From positions 186,001-250,000 of the forward strand of contig NZ_JAGOPN010000006.1 of the NCBI RefSeq assembly GCF_017991995.1: a stretch of DNA of 64,000 nucleotides, read 5' to 3'. Position numbers and translations under genes: made by a program. The notes beneath the pieces are model-generated. The model was not told the DNA's origin. It did not search any database and worked only from the letters and a program-made list of their open reading frames with translations. The stretch comes from Pseudacidovorax sp. (lineage in GTDB: Bacteria; Pseudomonadota; Gammaproteobacteria; Burkholderiales; Burkholderiaceae_C). Below are positions 28,536 to 37,513 of this stretch, one piece after another (within the stretch, counting starts at the first letter, position 1; each line of letters opens with the position of its first letter).

Positions 28536-29588
28536 ATGAAAGCATCGATCGCGCCCCGTGGCGCCTGGGCGCGCCGCGCCTTGCTCGCCGGCCTCGTCGG
28601 CACCGCAGCCGTCGCTGCGCAGGCCCAGGGCGAAGTCACCGTCTACACCACCCGCGAGCCCGGGCTGATCCAGCCGCTGCTGGCCGCCTTCACGCAGCAG
28701 ACGCAGATCCAGGTCAAGACCGTGTTCGTCAAGGACGGCCTGGTCGAGCGCGTCAAGGCGGAGGGCCAGCGCTCGCCGGCCGATGTGCTGATGACGGTGG
28801 ATGTGGGCAACCTGCTGGATCTGGTCGAGGCCGGCACCACGCAGCCCGTGCAGTCGGCCGCGCTGAATGCCGCCATTCCGGCCAACCTGCGCGGCAGCGA
28901 CGGCCAGTGGTATGCGCTGTCGATGCGCGCCCGCGTGCTGTATGCGGACAAGGGCCTGAAGCTGCCCACCTTCCGCTACGAGGATCTGGCCGACGCCAAG
29001 TGGAAGGGCAAGGTCTGCATCCGCGCCGGCCAGCATCCCTACAACACAGCCCTGGTGGCGGCCATGATCGCCCACCACGGCGAGGCGAAGACCGAGCAGT
29101 GGCTCAGCGGCGTCAAGGCCAATCTGGCGCGCAAGCCCACCGGAGGCGATCGCGACGTGGCCCGCGACATCCTGGGCGGCATCTGCGACGTGGGCCTGGC
29201 CAACTCCTACTACGTGGGCCAGATGAAGGGCTCCAAGGAAGGCAGCGACGCCCGCAAGTGGGGTGACGGCATCCAGGTCGTGCGGCCGGTGTTCGGCGGC
29301 ACGCAGCCGGGCGGCACGCACGTCAACATCAGTGGCGCCGCCGTGGCCAAGCATGCGCCGCAGAAGGCCAATGCGGTCAAGCTGCTGGAGTTCCTCGTCT
29401 CCGAGCCCGCGCAGGCCATGTACGCCCAGGCCAACTACGAGTACCCGGTCCGCAAGGGTGTGGCACTCGACCCGATCATCGGCCAGACGATCGGCGAGTT
29501 GAAGGTCGACCCGCTGCCGCTGACCGAGATCGCCAAGCACCGCAAGCAGGCCAGCCTGCTGGTGGACAAGGTTGGCTTCGACAAGTAA
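28536..29588 (+). CDS. fbpA: Ferric-iron ABC transporter, periplasmic binding protein
   Basis: This 350-residue precursor has a signal peptide (about 1 to 33, cut after AQAQ) and a class II binding-protein fold. It starts EVTVYTTREPGLIQPLLAAF, the FbpA/FutA type of opening. The paired tyrosines that bind Fe(III) are seen in GLANSYYVGQM. Other supports are PADVLMTVDVGNLLDLVEAG and KGVALDPII. The ATG at 28536 follows GGAG. It is first in an operon with the permease and the ATPase, and a candidate Fur box lies upstream. The symbol indicates the functional type. Confidence 0.92.
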   Translation: MKASIAPRGAWARRALLAGLVGTAAVAAQAQGEVTVYTTREPGLIQPLLAAFTQQTQIQVKTVFVKDGLVERVKAEGQRSPADVLMTVDVGNLLDLVEAGTTQPVQSAALNAAIPANLRGSDGQWYALSMRARVLYADKGLKLPTFRYEDLADAKWKGKVCIRAGQHPYNTALVAAMIAHHGEAKTEQWLSGVKANLARKPTGGDRDVARDILGGICDVGLANSYYVGQMKGSKEGSDARKWGDGIQVVRPVFGGTQPGGTHVNISGAAVAKHAPQKANAVKLLEFLVSEPAQAMYAQANYEYPVRKGVALDPIIGQTIGELKVDPLPLTEIAKHRKQASLLVDKVGFDK

Positions 29589-29610
29589 GCCGCTGCGCTT
29601 CGCGCCCTTC

Positions 29611-31284
29611 ATGCGCCGCCCCGCGGGCCTGCGTCCCGTCGGGCGGCTTTGGCATGCGGCCACGGTCGCCATCGCCCTGGGCGTGCTGGCGCCGGTGGCC
29701 AGCCTCGTCTGGCTGGCCCTGGGCGCCGACCTGACGCACTGGGCGCATCTGGCCACCCATGTGCTGCCTGAAGCAGCCCTCAACACCGCGCTGCTGCTGG
29801 CGGGCGTGGGCGCCCTCACCCTGGGGGTGGGCACCGGCTGCGCCTGGCTGGTCGCCACCTGCGACTTTCCGGGCCATCGCTGGCTGCAATGGGCACTGCT
29901 GCTGCCGCTGGCCATGCCGACCTACATCGTGGCCTTCGCCTACCTGGACCTGCTGCATCCGCTCGGGCCGGTGCAGGGCGCCATCCGATGGGCCCTTGGC
30001 TACGACAGCCCGCGGCAGTTCCGCCTGCCCGACCTGCGCTCCATGGGCGGCGCGGTCTTCGTGCTGGGCATGGTGCTGTACCCCTATGTCTACATGACGG
30101 CGCGGGCCATGTTCGTGACCCAGCCCGCGCACCTGATGGAGGCCGCGCGCCTGCTGGGCGAAGGCCGCTGGGGCGCCTTCCGACGCGTGGCGCTGCCGCT
30201 GGCCCGCCCGGCCCTGGCGGTGGGCCTGAGCCTGGCGCTGCTGGAGACGCTCAACGACATCGGCGCCTCGGAATTCCTGGGCGTCAACACGCTCACTGTG
30301 GCGGTCTACACCACCTGGATCACCCGCTCCGACCTGGCCGGCGCCGCACAGATCGCCTGCGCCATGCTGGCGATGGTGGTCGCGCTGGTGCTGCTGGAGC
30401 GCCACGGCCGCCGGCACCAGCGCTTCGGCTCCGCGCAGCGCATGCGCGCGGTGACGCCGCGGCGCCTGCAGGGGCCGGCCGCCCTGGGCGCCACGCTGGC
30501 CGCGCTGTTGCCGGTGCTGATCGGCTTCGCGGCACCGGCCACCTACCTGGTGTGGGAAACCATCAAGCGCCTGCGGCTGGGCGGCGGCGTCTCGCCGGCG
30601 CTCATCGGCAGCCTGGGCAACACGCTGGCGGTCGCGCTGGGCGTGACGGTGCTGGCCGTGGCCGCCGGCCTGGTGGTGGCCTGGGCTACGCGCCAGCCGC
30701 CCGGCGCCATGACGCCGCGCCGCTGGCCGGCCCGCGCCGCCAGCCTGGGCTATGCGCTGCCCGGCACCGTGCTGGCCATCGGCCTGCTCACGCCGGCACT
30801 GGCGGCCGATGCCGGCATCGCCACCCTGTTCGGCCTTCCCGGCCTGCCGCTGATGAGCCTGGGCGTGACGCTGGTCGTCGCCTGCACGATCCGCTTCCTG
30901 GCCATGCCGGTGGGCGGCATCGAGGCTGGGCTGTCTCGCATTCCCGCCTCGCTCGAACAGGCCTCGCGCCTGCTGGGCGAAAGCCCGCTGGGCACGTTGC
31001 GCCGCGTGCACCTGCCACTGCTGCGCCCTGCCCTGTCGGCCGGCGCGTTGCTGGTCTTCGTGGACGCCATGAAGGAGCTGCCCGCCACGCTGCTGCTGCG
31101 CCCCGCCGACTTCGACACCCTGGCCACCTGGCTCTATGCCGAGGCCGCCCGCGGCACCTACGAGGAAGGCGCCATCGCCGCCCTGCTGATCGTGCTGGCC
31201 GGCCTGCTGCCCGTGGCCCTGCTGGCCCGCACGCCCGTCAGCGGCACGGCGGTGCAGGCCGACGACATCACGCCCCATCCATGA
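29611..31284 (+). CDS. fbpB: Ferric-iron ABC transporter, fused double-domain permease
   Basis: This 557-residue inner-membrane permease has about twelve helices made of two homologous halves, as in FbpB/SfuB. Each half carries the ATPase-contact loop: EAARLLGEGRWGAFRRVALP near residue 185 and QASRLLGESPLGTLRRVHLP near residue 455. The ATG at 29611 is preferred; a TTG at 29572 in the same frame would overlap the fbpA gene end by 17 bases and add 13 residues. The stop overlaps the fbpC start by four bases (ATGA). Confidence 0.92.
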   Translation: MRRPAGLRPVGRLWHAATVAIALGVLAPVASLVWLALGADLTHWAHLATHVLPEAALNTALLLAGVGALTLGVGTGCAWLVATCDFPGHRWLQWALLLPLAMPTYIVAFAYLDLLHPLGPVQGAIRWALGYDSPRQFRLPDLRSMGGAVFVLGMVLYPYVYMTARAMFVTQPAHLMEAARLLGEGRWGAFRRVALPLARPALAVGLSLALLETLNDIGASEFLGVNTLTVAVYTTWITRSDLAGAAQIACAMLAMVVALVLLERHGRRHQRFGSAQRMRAVTPRRLQGPAALGATLAALLPVLIGFAAPATYLVWETIKRLRLGGGVSPALIGSLGNTLAVALGVTVLAVAAGLVVAWATRQPPGAMTPRRWPARAASLGYALPGTVLAIGLLTPALAADAGIATLFGLPGLPLMSLGVTLVVACTIRFLAMPVGGIEAGLSRIPASLEQASRLLGESPLGTLRRVHLPLLRPALSAGALLVFVDAMKELPATLLLRPADFDTLATWLYAEAARGTYEEGAIAALLIVLAGLLPVALLARTPVSGTAVQADDITPHP

Positions 31285-31976
31285 CGACCGCTGCCGCCCT
31301 GCACATCGACCACCTTCGCCTCGGCTACGACACGCCGCGGGGCCTGCACACCGTGGTGGACGGCTTCTCTCTGACGCTCGAGGGCGGCCACATCGGCTGC
31401 CTGCTCGGTCCCTCGGGCTGCGGCAAGACGACCGTGCTGCGCGCCGTGGCCGGCTTCGAGCCGGTGCGCGCCGGGCACATCCGGCTCGGCGGGCAACTGC
31501 TCTCCGGACCGGGCGTGCATCTGGCGCCGGAGCGGCGGCAGGTGGGCATGGTGTTCCAGGAATACGCGCTCTTTCCGCACCTCACGGCCGCACAGAACGT
31601 GGCCTTCGGCCTGCGCCGGCAACCGCGGCCCGCGCAGGAGGCGCGCGTGCGCGAGCTGCTGGGTGTGGTGGGACTGGCTGAGGCTGCCAGCCGCTATCCG
31701 CATGAACTGTCCGGCGGCCAGCAGCAGCGCATCGCCCTGGCCCGCGCGCTGGCGCCTGCGCCCGCGCTGCTGCTGATGGACGAACCCTTCTCCAACCTCG
31801 ACGGCGCCACCCGCCAGCACCTGACGGTGCAGGTGCGCGACATCCTGCGCGCCGCGGGGCAGACCGCCATCCTCGTCACGCACCACGAGGCCGAGGCCCA
31901 CACCATGGCCGACCGCATCGGCGTGATGCACAACGGCCGGTTGGCGCAGTGGCGGGAGATGGCGCGGCCCGTCTGA
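31281..31976 (+). CDS. fbpC: Ferric-iron ABC transporter ATPase, short form
   Basis: This is a 231-residue ATPase. Walker A is GPSGCGKTT (43-51), the signature LSGGQQQRIALARAL, Walker B LLLMDEPFSNLD, and the switch His is in VTHHEAEAHTMA. It ends shortly after the nucleotide-binding domain, so it lacks the roughly 110-residue C-terminal regulatory (TOBE-like) region of typical FbpC proteins near 345 residues. No frameshifted remnant is visible downstream, so this is a naturally short form. It is coupled to the permease by ATGA and completes the iron importer. Confidence 0.9.
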   Translation: MTTAAALHIDHLRLGYDTPRGLHTVVDGFSLTLEGGHIGCLLGPSGCGKTTVLRAVAGFEPVRAGHIRLGGQLLSGPGVHLAPERRQVGMVFQEYALFPHLTAAQNVAFGLRRQPRPAQEARVRELLGVVGLAEAASRYPHELSGGQQQRIALARALAPAPALLLMDEPFSNLDGATRQHLTVQVRDILRAAGQTAILVTHHEAEAHTMADRIGVMHNGRLAQWREMARPV

Positions 31977-32070
31977 GCGCCGGCGGTGACAGCGGGCTTT
32001 TGCTGCGAGCCGCGACGAGGAACCGATCACACCGGAGAATCCGGGCTTTCGTTCCCTCCCCCACGACACC

Positions 32071-32487
32071 ATGCGACTGCTGCACACCATGCTGCGCGTT
32101 GGCAACCTCCAGCGCTCCATCGACTTCTACACCCAGGTGCTCGGCATGAACCTGCTGCGCACCAGCGAGAACCCCGAATACAAGTACAGCCTGGCCTTCC
32201 TGGGCTTCGGCAACGGCAACCCCGAGCAGGCCGAGATCGAGCTGACCTACAACTGGGGCACCGACAGCTACGAGATGGGCACCGCCTACGGCCACATCGC
32301 CCTGGGCGTGCCGGACGCCTACGCGGCCTGCGACAAGATCAAGGCGGCGGGCGGCAACGTGACGCGCGAACCGGGGCCGGTGAAGGGCGGCACGACGGTC
32401 ATCGCGTTCGTGACGGATCCGGATGGCTACAAGATCGAACTGATCCAACGCAAGGACGACGCCGGCACCGGCCAGGGCCTGCGCTGA
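32071..32487 (+). CDS. gloA: Lactoylglutathione lyase (glyoxalase I)
   Basis: Glyoxalase I isomerises the hemithioacetal of methylglyoxal and glutathione to S-lactoylglutathione. The 138-residue protein matches the bacterial nickel-type family: [20 protein letters not shown] with the first metal His at residue 5, then [38 protein letters not shown] with another His ligand, and [18 protein letters not shown] with the catalytic Glu. The start is the only reasonable ATG. It stands alone, convergent with a LysR gene 45 bases away. Confidence 0.95.
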   Translation: MRLLHTMLRVGNLQRSIDFYTQVLGMNLLRTSENPEYKYSLAFLGFGNGNPEQAEIELTYNWGTDSYEMGTAYGHIALGVPDAYAACDKIKAAGGNVTREPGPVKGGTTVIAFVTDPDGYKIELIQRKDDAGTGQGLR

Positions 32488-32532
32488 CCGATGTGCGATG
32501 CGGCGCCCCGTCGCATCGCGTTGCCCACCGAC

Positions 32533-33486
32533 TCACTGCCCCGCTGCGTCCCCAGGCAGGCTCACCAGCCGCCACAGCGACTCCGCCAGCGCCGACATCG
32601 CCGCCGGCTGGCGGTACAGCCGGATCTCGACCGGCACCCGCCATCCCCCGCCGCCCGCATCCACCAACGCGCCGCTGCGCAGCTCATCCTGCACCAGGCT
32701 GGCCGGCAACCAGGCCACGCCCTTGCCTTCGCGCACCATGGCCTTGAGCAGGATGGCGTGGTGGGCCGTGAAGACAATGGAGGCGCGGGGTTCAACGGCG
32801 GCCTGAGCCTCGTCGCCGAACAGTTCGCGCAGTTGGGCACGCAGGATGCGCCCCAGGCCCGAAGCCTCGCTGTAGGCCAGCACGGGCAGCGGGCCACCCG
32901 CAACCAGGTCGTGCATTGGCCGCCCCTGCGCATCCGGCGCCGACAGCGGCAGCAGCACATCGCCATCCAGCCGCAGCCACGGATGCTGCGCCTCGTCCAG
33001 CCGGCCCGCCACCTCGGCATGGCCATGGCACAGCACGAACTGCACGCGCCGCTGAAGCGCCAGGTCCTCGCAGGCCAGGGAGCTGTCCGACAGCGTTTGC
33101 ACCGGGCCGATGCGCAGCCGCCCTTCCAGTCCGGCCAGCCAGGCCGGGAACCAGGTCAACGACAGCACATGCGTGGCCGCGAAGCGCAGGCTGGCTGCGG
33201 CCGACTCGTGGGCGGCGCGGGCCTTCTGGCGTGCAGCCTCCAGTCCAGCCAGCACGCCGCGCAGCAACGGTAGGAACCGCTGCCCCGCCGCCGTGAGCGC
33301 CACCGGATGGGCGCTGCGGTCGCACAGCTCCACGCCCACCCATTCCTCCAGCGACCGGATGTGGCGGCTGAAGGCGGGCTGCGCGATGTGCCGCACCTCG
33401 GCCGCGCGCGAGAAGCTGCCGGTGTCGGCCAGCGCGACGAAGTCTTCCAGCCAGTCGAGGTCGAGGGGGCGGTTGCCCGGGCCCAT
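32533..33486 (-). CDS. LysR-family regulator of the acid-sugar cluster
   Basis: This 317-residue LysR regulator has its helix-turn-helix at about residues 8 to 66 (LEDFVALADTGSFSRAAEVR, HIAQPAFSRHIRSLEEWVGV), and an effector domain with LPLLRGVLAGLEAARQKARA and GKGVAWLPASLVQDELRSGA. The start MGPGNRPLDLDWLEDF is favoured over a longer frame. It is divergent from the DHDPS-like gene across 127 bases that include an AT-rich patch at 33518-33540 with repeated GTAT. It probably activates the five-gene cluster in response to the acid sugar taken up by the Bug-type receptor. Confidence 0.88.
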   Translation of the reverse strand: MGPGNRPLDLDWLEDFVALADTGSFSRAAEVRHIAQPAFSRHIRSLEEWVGVELCDRSAHPVALTAAGQRFLPLLRGVLAGLEAARQKARAAHESAAASLRFAATHVLSLTWFPAWLAGLEGRLRIGPVQTLSDSSLACEDLALQRRVQFVLCHGHAEVAGRLDEAQHPWLRLDGDVLLPLSAPDAQGRPMHDLVAGGPLPVLAYSEASGLGRILRAQLRELFGDEAQAAVEPRASIVFTAHHAILLKAMVREGKGVAWLPASLVQDELRSGALVDAGGGGWRVPVEIRLYRQPAAMSALAESLWRLVSLPGDAAGQ

Positions 33487-33613
33487 GGGCGTCTCCTGCG
33501 GGGCCGCACGGCCCGCGATAGTTGTATGCGATTCGAGTATTGGACGGTCCGGGGGCCGGCGCGGAATCATCCGCTCCGCTTCCTTCACCCATCGCACCGC
33601 ACGGAGACCTGCA

Positions 33614-34552
33614 ATGCCGTCCATCGAAAATTATCGGGGGATCATCCCCGCCATCGCCTGCCCCTTCACCCCCGACCATCGCATCGACGAGCCGGCCCTG
33701 CGCCAGCTTGCCAGCTGGCTCGCCGGCCATGAGGGCGTGGTGGCCGTGATGACCAACGGCCACACGGGCGAGGTCTTCTCGCTCACCCCCGCCGAGCGGG
33801 CCGAGGTCACGCGCATCGTGGCCGACGAACTGCGCGGCCGTCTGCCGGTGATCTCGTCCATCGTCTGCGAAGGCCTGGCCGAGGCGGCAGAACACGCACG
33901 CGCCGCCCAGGCCGCCGGCGCCGCGGCGCTGGACGTGATGCCGCCCCACCACTGGCTGCGCTTCGGCTTCACGCCGGGTCATGCGCTGCAGTACTTCGAG
34001 GCCATCCACCGCGCCGCGCCCGAGCTGGACCTGGTCTGCCACGTCTACCCCGCCTGGACGCGCGCCTCGTACAGCTCGCAGCTGCTGGCCGAGCTGGCCC
34101 GCCTGCCGTACCTGCAGGCCTTCAAGGTCGGCCAGCGGGACATGAACAAGTACGCCCGGGACATCCAGGCCATCCGCGAGGCCAACCCGGCAAAGGCGAT
34201 CCTGACCTGCCACGACGAATACCTGCTGGCCTCGATGGTGCAGGGCGTGGACGGCGCGCTGGTGGGTTTCGCCACCTTCATCCCGCAACTCATCATCGAC
34301 CTGTGGGCCGCGGTGAAGGCCGGCGACCTGAAGAAGGCGATGGCCATCCAGGCCGTGATCACCCCGCTGAAGGACGCCGTCTACGGCGGCGGCGAGCCCA
34401 CGGGCGAGGCCCATGCGCGCATGAAGGGCGGCATGTACCTGGCCGGCGTGCTGGAGCGCGCCACCGCGCGCCCGCCCACCGAGGCGCCCAATCCGCAGGA
34501 GATGGACGCCCTGCGCGCCGCCTGCCGCCAGGCCGGCCTGCTGCGCCGCTGA
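33614..34552 (+). CDS. Dihydrodipicolinate synthase-family lyase/dehydratase
   Basis: This 312-residue class I TIM-barrel enzyme belongs to the N-acetylneuraminate lyase/DHDPS superfamily. The Schiff-base Lys is K171 in YLQAFKVGQRD, the catalytic Tyr is Y145 in CHVYPAWTR, and the carboxylate-binding loop is MTNGHTGE (46-53). Its start is chosen at MPSIENYRGIIPAIACPFTP. It is first in the cluster with a Bug receptor, an SDR and a TarD-like dehydratase, so its substrate is likely a keto-deoxy acid sugar rather than the lysine-pathway intermediate. Members of this family include 5-keto-4-deoxyglucarate dehydratase and 2-keto-3-deoxy acid aldolases. Confidence 0.87.
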   Translation: MPSIENYRGIIPAIACPFTPDHRIDEPALRQLASWLAGHEGVVAVMTNGHTGEVFSLTPAERAEVTRIVADELRGRLPVISSIVCEGLAEAAEHARAAQAAGAAALDVMPPHHWLRFGFTPGHALQYFEAIHRAAPELDLVCHVYPAWTRASYSSQLLAELARLPYLQAFKVGQRDMNKYARDIQAIREANPAKAILTCHDEYLLASMVQGVDGALVGFATFIPQLIIDLWAAVKAGDLKKAMAIQAVITPLKDAVYGGGEPTGEAHARMKGGMYLAGVLERATARPPTEAPNPQEMDALRAACRQAGLLRR

Positions 34553-34597
34553 GCCGTCCGCACGGCTCCTCGGAACAACGACACCGGAGACAACACC

Positions 34598-35566
34598 ATG
34601 CTGCAACGCAGACGCTTTTTGCACGGCGCCCTGGGCGCCGCCACGCTGGCCGCCGCCGCGCCCGTGATGGCGCAGGGCTGGCCCAACCGGGTGGTGCGGG
34701 TGATCATTCCCTTCCCGCCCGGCGGCACGCTCGACACGGTCGGCCGCATGCTGGCCCAGAAGCTGGGCGAGCAGATGGGCCAGACCTTCCTGGTCGAGAA
34801 CCGTCCGGGCGGCAATGGCGCCATCGGTGCCGAGGTGGTGGCCAAGGCCGGCAACGACGGCTACACGCTGCTGTTCAACGCCTCGACCTTCACCACGGCG
34901 CCGATGACCATGAAGTCGGTGCGCTACGACGTGGTGCGCGACTTCGCGCCGGTGGCGCTGGTGGCCAAGGCGCCGCTGTCGGTGGCGGTCAACAAGAACC
35001 TGCCGATCACCGACGTGCGCTCGCTGATGGCCTACGCCAAGTCCAACCCCGGCAAGATGACCTTCGCGGTCGGCTCCATCGGCTCGGCCGGCCACCTGGC
35101 GACCGAGCTGTTGCGCCGCGCCGGCAATCTGGACTACCTGATCGTGCCCTACAAGGGCACAGCGCCCGCCTTCCAGGACCTGATCGGCGGGCAGATCGAC
35201 GGCTTCATCGACCCGATCCTCGGCTCGCTGCAGTACCACAAGAGCGGCATGCTGCGCGTGGTGGCGGTCACCTCGGCCCAGCGCGCGGCCAGCCTGCCCG
35301 ACGTGCCCACGGTGGCCGAGACGCTGCCGGGCTACGAGTTCTACAGCTGGTACGGCCTGTGGGCGCCGGCCGGAACGCCGGCCGACATCACCCGCCGCCT
35401 CAATGCCGAGACCAACAAGGCCCTGGCGGGCGAGATGAAGACGCTGCTGGGCTCGCAGGGCCTGCTGCTCACGCCCGGCACGGCGGAGGAATTCGCCGCC
35501 TTCCAGCAGGCCGACATGGAGCGCTCGCGCAAGATCATCACGGAGGGCAACATCCGTGTCGATTGA
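34598..35566 (+). CDS. Bug-family (TctC-like) tripartite tricarboxylate receptor
   Basis: This is a 322-residue periplasmic solute receptor of the Bug family, which binds carboxylates. The start RRRFLHGALGAATLAAAA is a signal peptide with a twin-arginine-like front and is cut near VMAQG. Family features are WPNRVVRVIIPFPPGGTLD, NRPGGNGAIGAEVVAKAGND and GYTLLFNASTFTT. No TctA/TctB membrane genes lie nearby, so it is one of the orphan receptors common in Burkholderiales. Its place in the cluster makes it the probable binder of the acid sugar that is degraded there. It overlaps the SDR gene by 11 bases. Confidence 0.93.
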   Translation: MLQRRRFLHGALGAATLAAAAPVMAQGWPNRVVRVIIPFPPGGTLDTVGRMLAQKLGEQMGQTFLVENRPGGNGAIGAEVVAKAGNDGYTLLFNASTFTTAPMTMKSVRYDVVRDFAPVALVAKAPLSVAVNKNLPITDVRSLMAYAKSNPGKMTFAVGSIGSAGHLATELLRRAGNLDYLIVPYKGTAPAFQDLIGGQIDGFIDPILGSLQYHKSGMLRVVAVTSAQRAASLPDVPTVAETLPGYEFYSWYGLWAPAGTPADITRRLNAETNKALAGEMKTLLGSQGLLLTPGTAEEFAAFQQADMERSRKIITEGNIRVD

Positions 35567-36278
35567 GGGCAGCACCGCAGTGCCGCAGCCCCAGCCGCAT
35601 GCCGTCGTCAGCGGCAGCAGCAGCGGCATCGGGCGTGCCATCGCCATGGCGCTGCTCGATGCCGGCTGGCAGGTCAGCGGGCTCGACGCCGCGCCCGCCT
35701 CGATCGTGCATGCCGCCTTCACGGGCCACGCCATCGACCTGCGCGACGGCGCCGCCATCGCCCGTCTGTGCGCCACGCTGCCGCCGGCCCAGGCCCTGGT
35801 GCATGCGGCCGGCGTGCTGCGCGTCGGCCCGCTGGGCCAGCTCGATGCCGAGGCCGGCGAGCTGATGTGGCGCCTGCATGTGGACGCCGCCAGCCGCCTG
35901 GCCGACGCGCTGGTGCCCGGCATGGCCGAGCGCCGCCAGGGCCGGGTCGTCTTCATCGGCAGCCGGGTAGCGCAGGGCATGCCGGGCCGCAGCCAGTACG
36001 CGGCCACCAAGGCGGCGCTGGTCGCGCTGGCCCGCAGTTGGGGCGCCGAGGTTGCGGCGCAGGGCGTAACGGTCAACGTCATCTCACCCGCCGCCACGGC
36101 CACCGGCATGCTGCAGGACCCGGCCCGCGCCGGCAGTGCGCCGCGGCTGCCGCCCATCGGCCGGCTGATCGAGCCGGCGGAAATCGCCGCCCTTGCCACC
36201 TTCCTGCTCTCGCCCCAGGCGGCGGCCATCACCGGGCAGGACATCGCCATCTGCGGCGGCTCGTCGCTGCCCCGCTGA
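35556..36278 (+). CDS. Short-chain dehydrogenase/reductase
   Basis: This is a 240-residue NAD(P)-dependent oxidoreductase with a Rossmann fold. The cofactor loop is SGSSSGIGRA (19-28), and the catalytic Ser-Tyr-Lys set is S136, Y148 and K152 in YAATK. PLPLSG-type ending is absent; it ends AAAITGQDIAICGGSS, as usual for classical SDRs. The GTG start overlaps the Bug gene by 11 bases, so translation is coupled. In this cluster it would oxidise or reduce a hydroxy or keto acid intermediate. The substrate is not predictable from sequence alone. Confidence 0.87.
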   Translation: MSIEGSTAVPQPQPHAVVSGSSSGIGRAIAMALLDAGWQVSGLDAAPASIVHAAFTGHAIDLRDGAAIARLCATLPPAQALVHAAGVLRVGPLGQLDAEAGELMWRLHVDAASRLADALVPGMAERRQGRVVFIGSRVAQGMPGRSQYAATKAALVALARSWGAEVAAQGVTVNVISPAATATGMLQDPARAGSAPRLPPIGRLIEPAEIAALATFLLSPQAAAITGQDIAICGGSSLPR

Positions 36279-36323
36279 ACCCGCTCTTTTCTTTTTCTTC
36301 GACCTATCACCCACGCGCTCGCC

Positions 36324-37490
36324 ATGAAGATCGTCAACATCCTCGAATCCACGCGGCCCATCAAATCCAACATCCGCAACGCCTACATCGACTTCTCGAA
36401 GATGACCCTGAGCTTGGTGGCCGTGGTCACCGACGTGATCCGCGACGGGCGACCGGTGATCGGCTACGGCTTCAATTCCAACGGCCGCTACGGCCAGGGC
36501 GCGCTGATGCGCGAGCGCTTCATCCCGCGCGTGCTGGAGGCCGACCCGGCCAACCTGCGCGACGAGACGGGCGACAACCTCGACCCGCACCGCATCTGGG
36601 CCTGCATGATGAGCAACGAGAAGCCCGGCGGCCACGGCGAGCGCTCGGTGGCGGTCGGCACCATCGACATGGCGGTGTGGGACGCCGTGGCCAAGATCGA
36701 GGGCAAGCCGCTCTTCCAGCTGCTGGCCGAGCGCTACGGCAACGGCCAAGCCAACCCGCGCGTCTTCGTCTACGCGGCGGGCGGCTACTACCACCCGGGC
36801 AAGGGGCTGGATGGCCTGCGGCAGGAAATGGAGGGCTACCTGGCCCGCGGCTACTCGGTGGTCAAAATGAAGATCGGCGGCGCGCCGCTGGCCGAGGACT
36901 GCGAGCGCATCGAGGCCGTGCTCAAGATGCTGGCACCCGGCCAGCAGCTGGCCGTGGACGCCAACGGCCGCTTCGACCTGCCCACGGCACTCGACTACGG
37001 CCGCGCCCTGTCGCAGTACCCGCTCTTCTGGTACGAAGAGGCCGGCGACCCGCTGGACTACGAGCTGCAGGCCCGCCTGGGCGAGGCCTATGCCGGCCCG
37101 CTGGCCACGGGCGAGAACCTGTTCTCGATGCAGGACGCGCGCAACCTGATCCGCCATGGCGGCATGCGGCCCGACCGCGACTGGCTGCAGTTCGACTGCG
37201 CGCTGAGCTATGGCCTGGTCGAGTACCTGCGCACGCTCGACATGCTCAAGGACCACGGCTGGTCACCCAGCCGCTGCATTCCGCACGGCGGGCACCAGAT
37301 GTCGCTGGCCATCGCGGCCGGCCTGGGCCTGGGCGGCAACGAAAGCTATCCCGACCTGTTCCAGCCCTACGGCGGCTTTCCCGATGGCGTGAAGGTGGAC
37401 AACGGCCATGTGCACCTGCCGCCGCTGCCGGGCATCGGCTTCGAGGGCAAGGCCGACCTGATCGCGGAGATGCACGCGCTGGCGCGCTGA
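36324..37490 (+). CDS. tarD: D-tartrate dehydratase-like enolase-superfamily enzyme
   Basis: This 388-residue enzyme is of the mandelate racemase subgroup of the enolase superfamily. It closely resembles, from memory, the D-tartrate dehydratase TarD of Bradyrhizobium, including its opening and GYGFNSNGRYGQGAL. Expected active-site residues are present: K183 in VVKMKIGG, Mg ligands D212 (VDANGRF), E238 (FWYEEAGD) and E264 (TGENLF), and general base H321 in CIPHGGHQ, all one position before the TarD numbering I recall. The reaction would be D-tartrate to oxaloacetate. It is the last gene of the LysR-regulated cluster. A related acid-sugar substrate remains possible. Confidence 0.85.
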   Translation: MKIVNILESTRPIKSNIRNAYIDFSKMTLSLVAVVTDVIRDGRPVIGYGFNSNGRYGQGALMRERFIPRVLEADPANLRDETGDNLDPHRIWACMMSNEKPGGHGERSVAVGTIDMAVWDAVAKIEGKPLFQLLAERYGNGQANPRVFVYAAGGYYHPGKGLDGLRQEMEGYLARGYSVVKMKIGGAPLAEDCERIEAVLKMLAPGQQLAVDANGRFDLPTALDYGRALSQYPLFWYEEAGDPLDYELQARLGEAYAGPLATGENLFSMQDARNLIRHGGMRPDRDWLQFDCALSYGLVEYLRTLDMLKDHGWSPSRCIPHGGHQMSLAIAAGLGLGGNESYPDLFQPYGGFPDGVKVDNGHVHLPPLPGIGFEGKADLIAEMHALAR

Positions 37491-37513
37491 TGGGCCAGCC
37501 GCCGGCGGCCGCT

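Noticed and set aside
29572-29610. TTG start of fbpB overlapping fbpA
   Set aside because: Possible but weaker than the in-frame ATG at 29611, and no ribosome-binding site is clear for it.
32792-36379. Very long minus-strand open frame opposite the acid-sugar cluster
   Set aside because: It lies antisense to five recognisable genes, is low-complexity (Gly/Arg/His-rich) and matches no family; it reflects high-GC codon bias.
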